From: an uncultured Flavobacteriales bacterium
GTDB taxonomy: Bacteria; Bacteroidota; Bacteroidia; Flavobacteriales_D; Sanyastnellaceae
Direction of reading: 5' to 3'
Length of the DNA: 14,112 nucleotides
NCBI GenBank assembly: GCA_913057815.1
Contig: CAJXOV010000008.1
Span: forward strand, 1 to 14,112
The notes beneath the pieces were generated by a model. That model was not told where the DNA came from and did no database searches. It worked only from the letters and a program-made list of their open reading frames with translations. Positions 7,989 to 13,295 of the stretch are shown here, piece after piece. The translations under genes and the position numbers were made by a program. How positions within the stretch are numbered: position 1 is the stretch's first letter; every line of letters starts with the position of its first letter.

Positions 7989-8019
7989 CATGAGCTGTTA
8001 CCAACCGTAACAGCTCATG
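7989..8019 (-). promoter_or_regulatory. Intercistronic hairpin between atpE and atpF
   Basis: A perfect 13-bp inverted repeat: arm 7989-8001 (CATGAGCTGTTAC), loop CAACC 8002-8006, arm 8007-8019 (GTAACAGCTCATG). It lies about 9 nt after the atpE stop in the transcript. The bases after the hairpin are mixed A and T without a clean U-run, so it is a poor full terminator; more likely it is an mRNA stabiliser, processing site or attenuator that raises the ratio of atpB/atpE message over downstream genes. The hairpin is seen directly; its role is inference. Confidence 0.8.
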
Positions 8020-8028
8020 AAATAAAAT

Positions 8029-8247
8029 CTATTCTGGTGTTGATGCTACTACTTCTTGTGTTGCAAAAAGAGCTGCGAAACCAATACCTTCAATAAGAGC
8101 TGCTGCAATAAGCATAGCTGTTTGGATTTTATTAGTTGCTTCTGGCTGACGAGCGATTGCATCCATTGCAGAACCACCGATTCTACCGATACCAACTCCT
8201 ACACCAATTACTATTAATCCTGCTCCTATAATTCTTGGGATACTCAT
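8029..8247 (-). CDS. atpE: F0F1 ATP synthase subunit c (proton-type rotor ring)
   Basis: 72 residues forming a two-helix hairpin. Several copies form the membrane rotor ring, each carrying one ion. Seen: helix 1 with a glycine-rich face (GAGLIVIGVGVGIGRIGGSA, residues 8-27), the polar loop ARQPEA (32-37) that meets gamma/epsilon, and helix 2 with the ion-carrying carboxylate Glu53 in AAALIEGIGF. The extra Na+ ligands of sodium rings are absent: the Gln position is Arg22 and the residues after the Glu are Gly-Ile rather than Ser-Thr, so proton coupling is expected. The stoichiometry demands more c than any other subunit, which fits the distinctive spacers on both sides of this gene. Confidence 0.98.
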   Translation of the reverse strand: MSIPRIIGAGLIVIGVGVGIGRIGGSAMDAIARQPEATNKIQTAMLIAAALIEGIGFAALFATQEVVASTPE

Positions 8248-8278
8248 GATTTATTTATTTAATTATTAATTATTCTTT
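8248..8278 (-). promoter_or_regulatory. A/T-only leader upstream of atpE
   Basis: The 31-nt spacer between the atpB stop and the atpE ATG is all A/T except two bases, and shows no stable stem. E. coli atpE is known to have a U-rich unstructured translation enhancer just upstream; this could be a functional equivalent in a phylum that does not rely on Shine-Dalgarno pairing. The base composition is seen; the enhancer role is an analogy. Confidence 0.4.
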
Positions 8279-9415
8279 TTAATGTGAGTGTGCTTCTTCA
8301 TGATGCTCGTGCTCTTCTGAGGCAAACCCAAAATACAATGCTGCCAGCATAGTGAAAATGTACGCCTGTAAAAGGGCTACCAACAATTCTATTAAAGAAA
8401 TTGCAAAACTCAATATCAGCGCAAGAGGGTCACCTAACCAACTCCAAGTAGCCGAAACATACATTAGAGCTATAAGGCTCATTAAAACCGTGTGTCCAGC
8501 CAGCATGTTCGCATAAAGTCTTATCAATAAAGAAAAGGGCTTTATGAAGATTCCCAATATTTCTATTGGCCATAATATCAGATATAACCAAAACTTCGCT
8601 ATCCAAGGCATTGCATCTCCTAATGGATCAAAAATATGTTTCCAATAATCTTTAGTCCCTGTTAGGTTAGTTAAAAGGAACACCAAAACAGCTAAAGCAG
8701 CAGTAACAGCTATGTTTCCTGTAACATTCACTCCAAGTGGAGTAAGGCCGAATAAATTTAGAAACCATATAAAGAAAAATATCGTCAACAGAAATGGTAA
8801 ATACTTTCTGTACTTTTTCTCTCCAATATTTGGAATAGCTATTTCATCTCGTATGTAAAGCACAATGGGTTCCATAAATCTTCCCACTCCTTTTGAAATA
8901 CCTCCGTTCTTTGCATAAGACTTACCAAGGCTTCTAAAAAGAAGAAGCATTAGCAACCCAGTAATGATAATCATCATTACGTTTTTTGTTATTGATAAAT
9001 CTAATGGCTTCACGTGATGACCATCAGTTTTTATAAGTTTACCAGAGCTGTCGCTTCTGTAGACAATCCCTTCGTGTTTTTTGTAGTGTTTTCCTTTACT
9101 TTCAACTGTGTCGTGTTCATGGTGACCAAACCTAGCACTTGAGAACATATGTAGGCCATCATCAATTAAAATAACAGGCATAGGAATTACCCAATGCATA
9201 GCATCCCAAACCACAAAATTGTGCGCATCTTGAAGGTGGTGTTGGATAAATTCTGATCTATCTGCGGCTGTTTCTGCACGTTCTTCACCGTGGTGTTCAG
9301 TGTGTAACTCTTTATTGTGGTCAGAATCAGAGTGATCAGAACTCGGGGAAGCCGCAAAAACTGGTGAGGTTAATATAGTTAGAATCAGTGCTTTCGCGAA
9401 GTTTTTTAATCTCAT
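8279..9415 (-). CDS. atpB: F0F1 ATP synthase subunit a, with periplasmic His-rich extension
   Basis: 378 residues, well over the roughly 270 of E. coli AtpB. Subunit a forms the two proton half-channels next to the c-ring. Seen: signal peptide (residues 1 to about 21, ending SPVFA), a long periplasmic extension (about 22-140) with 17 histidines, then membrane helices beginning about 145, the conserved stator arginine Arg299 in LLIRLYANMLAGH, and the C-terminal helix block LIELLVALLQAYIFTMLAALY. The protein ends in a cytoplasmic His/Glu tail (EEHEHHEEAHSH). A signal peptide plus N-terminal extension is, to my knowledge, common in Bacteroidota AtpB; the histidine density is worth noting. The ATG at 9415 is preceded by a 142-nt gap containing a perfect TAnnTTTG box, so atpB may have its own promoter in addition to read-through from upstream. 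Confidence 0.97.
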   Translation of the reverse strand: MRLKNFAKALILTILTSPVFAASPSSDHSDSDHNKELHTEHHGEERAETAADRSEFIQHHLQDAHNFVVWDAMHWVIPMPVILIDDGLHMFSSARFGHHEHDTVESKGKHYKKHEGIVYRSDSSGKLIKTDGHHVKPLDLSITKNVMMIIITGLLMLLLFRSLGKSYAKNGGISKGVGRFMEPIVLYIRDEIAIPNIGEKKYRKYLPFLLTIFFFIWFLNLFGLTPLGVNVTGNIAVTAALAVLVFLLTNLTGTKDYWKHIFDPLGDAMPWIAKFWLYLILWPIEILGIFIKPFSLLIRLYANMLAGHTVLMSLIALMYVSATWSWLGDPLALILSFAISLIELLVALLQAYIFTMLAALYFGFASEEHEHHEEAHSH

Positions 9416-9451
9416 TTCGAGCTAATGATTTACGTCTTTGAAAAATCGGTG

Positions 9452-9459
9452 CAAACGTA
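9452..9459 (-). promoter_or_regulatory. Candidate -7 box for an internal atpB promoter
   Basis: Minus-strand TACGTTTG, a perfect match to the Bacteroidota sigma-ABfr -7 consensus TAnnTTTG, placed 36 nt upstream of the atpB ATG. It gives a short leader of about 30 nt. The -33 element is poor: TTTA, not TTTG, lies about 16 nt upstream. The only large gap in the operon being located here supports a real promoter. An 8-bp palindrome GTTTAAAC lies just upstream (9473-9480). Confidence 0.5.
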
Positions 9460-9557
9460 CGCATAATTTTATGTTTAAACCACATTCTAAAAGAGAAATT
9501 TAAGAGTGCCGGGGTCAAATAATGTTTTTTGAACGGTCTTTTGATTTGCAACGCTAA

Positions 9558-9953
9558 TTACTCTTCTAGCATGAGCACTTTTATAAGAATAAACACCTCC
9601 AAAAACAATGAGATTAAATATGGAATGAAAAATTCGGAAAACTCTACTCGAGTTATAACTCCATCAGCGGAGTAAACTGGATAAAAAGAGGCGAAAAATA
9701 TTATGAATTTTAAGAAGCTGCCTCCAATAAATAAAAAACCTAGAATTTTGTTATGATTCTTTTTAAAATAAATCAGGCCGGCAAAAACAGCTATCGTGAA
9801 CAACCCGTTAAAAACATAGGCTTTTGTTAATCCTGGTGATTCAGAATGAATGAAGTTTGCTAAAACCTCTGTGTGCACATAAAACGTGATTAACAATGAT
9901 ACAAACATCAAAATGGCGAATTTCATTATTCGGGTTAGCTCAATCTTCGTCAT
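9558..9953 (-). CDS. Small four-helix membrane protein of the atp cluster (DUF6168-like)
   Basis: 131 residues with four hydrophobic segments at about 10-28, 45-63, 69-92 and 105-127, and little else. It resembles what I recall as the DUF6168 proteins of Flavobacteria, found next to atp genes; no biochemical function is known to me. Size, four helices and position between AtpZ and AtpB are those of AtpI/UncI in other phyla, a helper for c-ring assembly or Mg2+ supply, so an AtpI-like role is a reasonable inference without sequence proof. The ATG at 9953 overlaps atpZ by 14 nt; an alternative ATG at 9926 (residue 10, MKFAILMF) would instead leave a 13-nt gap after the atpZ stop and begin right at the first helix. 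Confidence 0.75.
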   Translation of the reverse strand: MTKIELTRIMKFAILMFVSLLITFYVHTEVLANFIHSESPGLTKAYVFNGLFTIAVFAGLIYFKKNHNKILGFLFIGGSFLKFIIFFASFYPVYSADGVITRVEFSEFFIPYLISLFLEVFILIKVLMLEE

Positions 9954-10167
9954 TTAATCTATTTACTTGTCTGAGTAATTGCCATAGTGCTAATACCACG
10001 GCTGAAAGTGTACAAATGATGGTGTACCAATTTTTATCGGAGGGATATTTCTCATCAAGCCATCTTCCCAAGTAGGCTCCTAAGTAAATAGTCACCCCCA
10101 TTTGAAGTCCTGCACTCGAAAGAATTAGATAACGGTTAGACCGCTTGTTCTTGAAGGGTTTTTTCAC
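9940..10167 (-). CDS. atpZ: AtpZ/AtpI family protein
   Basis: 75 residues with two membrane helices: about 17-34 (SSAGLQMGVTIYLGAYLG) and about 47-65 (YTIICTLSAVVLALWQLL). The GxxxGxxLDxKY pattern between them and the ending LRQVNRLND are typical of the short AtpZ/AtpI-like family (PF09527), which precedes F0 genes in many bacteria and has been linked to Mg2+/Ca2+ handling and assembly of the synthase. The start is GTG at 10167, with no usable upstream ATG; it lies inside the bactofilin gene, giving a 32-nt overlap. Its end overlaps the next gene by 14 nt. The family is clear; the exact role is only partly known. Confidence 0.87.
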   Translation of the reverse strand: MKKPFKNKRSNRYLILSSAGLQMGVTIYLGAYLGRWLDEKYPSDKNWYTIICTLSAVVLALWQLLRQVNRLNDED

Positions 10168-10537
10168 TGATCATAGGTTGGTTCATGTCTTTTATTTTTC
10201 CCATATTACATGTTCCCGTGAAGACTGCTCCTGGCTCAATAGAAATCTTATCGGTAAAAATATCTCCTTCTACTTTTGAAGATGCTTTTAAACTTAATAA
10301 TTGTCTCACACTAACTTTTCCAGATATTTTTCCTTCAATTTCAGCATTTTCACAAGTCACATCTCCTTCTATTCTCCCGGTAACACCTAACACTAATTTT
10401 CCGGTAGTAATTAAGTTTCCTTTTAGATTTCCGTCAATCCTAATGTTACTCGTACTCTTGAACTCTCCTGTGATTGTAGAGTCTTCTACTATTCTGTTTA
10501 AAACTCCCTCTGTAGTAGTTTGATTATTCCTAGCCAT
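10136..10537 (-). CDS. Bactofilin (polymer-forming cytoskeletal protein)
   Basis: 133 residues, typical of the bactofilin/DUF583 family (PF04519), which self-assembles into nucleotide-free filaments at the inner face of the membrane and often recruits cell-wall enzymes. Seen: a short polar tail (1-12), then a right-handed beta-helix of short repeats with Gly turns (STITGEFKSTSNIRIDGNLKG..., GRIEGDVTCENAEIEGKISG, SSKVEGDIFTDKISIEPGAVFTG), and a polar C-terminal tail from about residue 113. The ATG at 10537 is 14 nt after the sprE stop, so the two are surely co-transcribed. An M23 peptidase, a common bactofilin partner, lies just beyond sprE on the other strand. Confidence 0.95.
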   Translation of the reverse strand: MARNNQTTTEGVLNRIVEDSTITGEFKSTSNIRIDGNLKGNLITTGKLVLGVTGRIEGDVTCENAEIEGKISGKVSVRQLLSLKASSKVEGDIFTDKISIEPGAVFTGTCNMGKIKDMNQPMISEKTLQEQAV

Positions 10538-10551
10538 GATAATCTTGGTTT

Positions 10552-13170
10552 CTATTTTAAATACTCCTCTTGAAAAAACTCGTTATACTTTTCAGGATCT
10601 CTATCTTTCGTTAGAGCTGAAAAATTCGATTTACTTATAGCAAAAGTATGATAATTCAATTGATTCAGGTCTCCCAATATATTCTGATTTACCTTGAAGG
10701 CATTGTAATAATTCATAGCCGAGTCCTCGTTTTCAAAATCTCTGACATAAATCATTTGGTATTCTTTTCCTAAAACCCTGGTTTTTACTGTTAATCCGGA
10801 AGATTTGAAAAATGTAGCATTAAAATTAGCAATGTCGGATTGAGCTCTATTCACATCTCCACCTTCTAATGGGATAAGAGAAATTACATAATGTCCCATC
10901 CCTCCTCTAAACACATAAAGGTCTGGTCGGCTTTTTGGCTCTTCTTTAGTCACTTTTCCGCTTAAAATATCGAGATACCTTTGGGCTGTAATTCCTTCTT
11001 CAGAGTCTTTGAACAAATCTACTGTAGCTAGCAATGCGTCTTTATAAGGTTTAGGCTCACCTCCAAACAGACTAGCCATCTCACCTATGGATATAGCCTT
11101 AATTAAATAATATTTGGCTAAAAGGTGGTTTTCCTCTTCTGAACTAATGATAGAAGTGGCCTCTTGAATAACGTCATTAAACATTCCCTTTCTATACTTA
11201 TCAAACAACAATTCATAAGCAGCTACTTCTTCAGCCTCTCTAATTTCTTTGATTGATTGGTATTCAGGGTTGTCAATTAGAACTGTGTATTCAGAGTTTG
11301 GATAGTTTAATTTTGTTTGAGCCGCCCAGTGAGCAGAGTTACATGTACCACAAAAAGGATTTGAATAACCGCCTTGTTCTTTAGATAAATAGGTTCTATA
11401 AAGCTGATAATGGGTTACAGGGTGAAAAGCACTTTCGTCTACTTCAGTCACCAACACCTCGAAAGATTCTACAGCATTTTCAAAATCATCTAATTTTTCT
11501 TTGTAGATCAGTCCTGCGTTATATCGAGCTTCAGCTCGCTTTTCTTCACTCGAAGAGATTTCTGTTGGTGTTTTAGGAACATCAGCTAAGTATTCTTCAA
11601 ACGGTCTTCCTTCGTCTTCCTTTACTTCTTCTATTACTTCTTCTTCAATTGTCTCTTCCGTTTCGGTTACGAATGTTTGTTTATTTTTTCTTCTCCAATC
11701 ATCCTCTAAGACTCTATCACCCCAAACGTCTAAAAAATTATCTTTTCCTGATGCTTTTAATGCAGAATTCCATGGCCAAAAATCACCCGCTGCGGCTATT
11801 TCGTCTCCGTTCTCTAATGCTTCTAAGATTCTAAGTCTTTCTTCTTCTCTAGCTCTAGCATCATCTTCCATGATACCCTCTATTCTTTTAGTTAGGTCTT
11901 CTTCAGAAAGTTGAGAAAGCTGAAGTAAGCTGTCTTCTCTTTCTATTATTCTAAGGTTGTTCACCAATTCAGTTAAGCTGGCAGCCTTGTTAGTGATGTC
12001 TTTAAACCTTGGGTGGGTTTCTTGGATAAATGCAGTAGTACTATCATAGTACTGTTGAGCATTCTCATAGTTCCGTTCATCAAAGTTTAAATCTGCTAAT
12101 TTTAAAAACGACTTTGCTTTTTGTTTGTCATTCCCATCATTAACCTCTAAACTTTTTTCTAGAAGCGTAATCCCTTCTTCTAAATGCCTTTCTTCTATTT
12201 CTAATTCCGCTAGGGCAAAATAAATTTGATCGAAATACTCAACGTTTTTCTCGTCTTTGAGCATTTTATACAGCTTATCTTTAATAGCCTGGCTATCTCC
12301 GTTTCTTCTTTTAAATGCAATAGCCTGATTTATTTGAGCGTAAAAAGACATTTCATAAGAAGGTTTTAGTTTTAAAACTTCCTTATAAGAGTCTATACTT
12401 TCGTTTGACTTCCCTAAGTTTTGATAAATCTGAGCTAAAATAAATGTCGGTCTAGCTTTATCTTTTTTCTTCTCAGTAAACATTATACCGTTTTCTAGGT
12501 AAGATGCCGCATCTTTTAGCTTTCCTTCACTAATTGCATAATCAGCTAAAACCATGTTATACTCCGCTCTATATTCTTCTGGAAAGTCCTTTATCGAACT
12601 AAGTTGTTCTAAGCACTCTGTAAGTTCTGATTTTTGATTTTTAGCCATATATGTTCTCACCAACCAAAGATTCGAACGAACCTTCATGTCCGTGTTGTCA
12701 TATTTTCTTTTTACATAAAGAAATATTTCTTCTGCCTTCCAATAGTTCCTTTCATAAAAATAAGCTTGTCCCATAAGTAGCCAATTGTCATCAATCCACT
12801 TATTCATTTCAGGTTTTTTCATAGGGCGTCTATCCCTTTTAGAAACCTTCATTTCATGTCTATCGATAACTAACTCTGTTTTTTCGATTATACGTTCCAT
12901 GTTCTCCTGAACCGTAGTAACGCTTTCTTCAGTAGGATAAAAGAATACAGTTAATAAACTGTCATAATCATCCTCCTGCCCTTCTTTTAAAGTAAGGATC
13001 GCTTCCTTTTTAGCCTCTTTAGCATTAAAGAAGCCATTATAACGAGCCGTGGTGTTATGGAAAACTCTCTTTGTAAGTCCATCTTTAGTAGTAGAACATT
13101 GAGAAAGGATTAGAACTAAGAATAGAGAAACAAAAATTAGTCTTAATACTATGAATACATTTTTACTCAA
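10552..13170 (-). CDS. sprE: T9SS / gliding-motility TPR lipoprotein SprE (PorW)
   Basis: 872 residues, the family size. SprE (F. johnsoniae) and PorW (P. gingivalis) are periplasmic lipoproteins needed for type IX secretion; PorW has been reported to link the PorK/N ring with the outer-membrane translocon. Seen: lipoprotein signal (K3, R10, hydrophobic 11-23) with Cys25 in LSQC, where Gln at -1 is atypical; the family hallmark HNTTARYNGFFNAKEA (38-53); tetratricopeptide repeats about 120-400; an acidic Glu-rich linker (about 495-520); further repeat helices from about 545; a CGTC motif at 607-610; and a C-terminal alpha/beta domain (about 748-872). The start is TTG at 13170: the frame is closed by TAA eight codons upstream, no ATG precedes the signal peptide, and TTG keeps that peptide intact. 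It heads the transcript that continues into bactofilin and the atp genes. Confidence 0.88.
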   Translation of the reverse strand: MSKNVFIVLRLIFVSLFLVLILSQCSTTKDGLTKRVFHNTTARYNGFFNAKEAKKEAILTLKEGQEDDYDSLLTVFFYPTEESVTTVQENMERIIEKTELVIDRHEMKVSKRDRRPMKKPEMNKWIDDNWLLMGQAYFYERNYWKAEEIFLYVKRKYDNTDMKVRSNLWLVRTYMAKNQKSELTECLEQLSSIKDFPEEYRAEYNMVLADYAISEGKLKDAASYLENGIMFTEKKKDKARPTFILAQIYQNLGKSNESIDSYKEVLKLKPSYEMSFYAQINQAIAFKRRNGDSQAIKDKLYKMLKDEKNVEYFDQIYFALAELEIEERHLEEGITLLEKSLEVNDGNDKQKAKSFLKLADLNFDERNYENAQQYYDSTTAFIQETHPRFKDITNKAASLTELVNNLRIIEREDSLLQLSQLSEEDLTKRIEGIMEDDARAREEERLRILEALENGDEIAAAGDFWPWNSALKASGKDNFLDVWGDRVLEDDWRRKNKQTFVTETEETIEEEVIEEVKEDEGRPFEEYLADVPKTPTEISSSEEKRAEARYNAGLIYKEKLDDFENAVESFEVLVTEVDESAFHPVTHYQLYRTYLSKEQGGYSNPFCGTCNSAHWAAQTKLNYPNSEYTVLIDNPEYQSIKEIREAEEVAAYELLFDKYRKGMFNDVIQEATSIISSEEENHLLAKYYLIKAISIGEMASLFGGEPKPYKDALLATVDLFKDSEEGITAQRYLDILSGKVTKEEPKSRPDLYVFRGGMGHYVISLIPLEGGDVNRAQSDIANFNATFFKSSGLTVKTRVLGKEYQMIYVRDFENEDSAMNYYNAFKVNQNILGDLNQLNYHTFAISKSNFSALTKDRDPEKYNEFFQEEYLK

Positions 13171-13213
13171 ATCGAAAGGATATTGTCTTGGTTAACTGAT
13201 AAACAGAAAACCC

Positions 13214-13221
13214 ACAAATTT
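13214..13221 (-). promoter_or_regulatory. Candidate -7 box of the sprE promoter
   Basis: Minus-strand TAAATTTG, a perfect TAnnTTTG match, 43 nt upstream of the sprE TTG, within the 125-bp region between the divergent sprE and M23 genes. No good -33 TTTG at the usual spacing was found. For the M23 gene on the plus strand I see no clean consensus box. The region is AT-rich and holds no hairpin or small ORF that I can support. Confidence 0.45.
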
Positions 13222-13295
13222 ATTTCATTTTTAGGTTACTATTAATTGAGCATCCAAAATTATCAAGACTCAATAATAATTAGCATTTTTACACG

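Noticed and set aside
7989..8019. Intercistronic hairpin as a full transcription terminator splitting the atp operon
   Set aside because: No U-tract follows it on the minus strand and atpF has no visible promoter of its own; stabiliser or attenuator fits better.
9336..9551. 71-codon minus-strand frame covering the atpB leader and the start of atpB in another frame (begins with TTG)
   Set aside because: It overlaps the signal-peptide region of atpB, has a TTG start and no recognisable motif; the gap is better explained as promoter and leader.
10185..10523. 112-codon plus-strand frame antisense to almost the whole bactofilin gene
   Set aside because: The composition mirrors the repeated beta-helix codons of bactofilin, which itself is a clear family member with proper operon spacing.
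11580..11665. TCTTC-rich low-complexity stretch that looks like a tandem repeat
   Set aside because: It encodes the acidic Glu-rich linker of SprE with irregular codons; no fixed repeat unit is seen.
13171..13295. Possible small RNA or small ORF in the divergent sprE/M23 region
   Set aside because: Only 125 bp, no stable hairpin with T-run and no credible ORF; a pair of promoters is sufficient.
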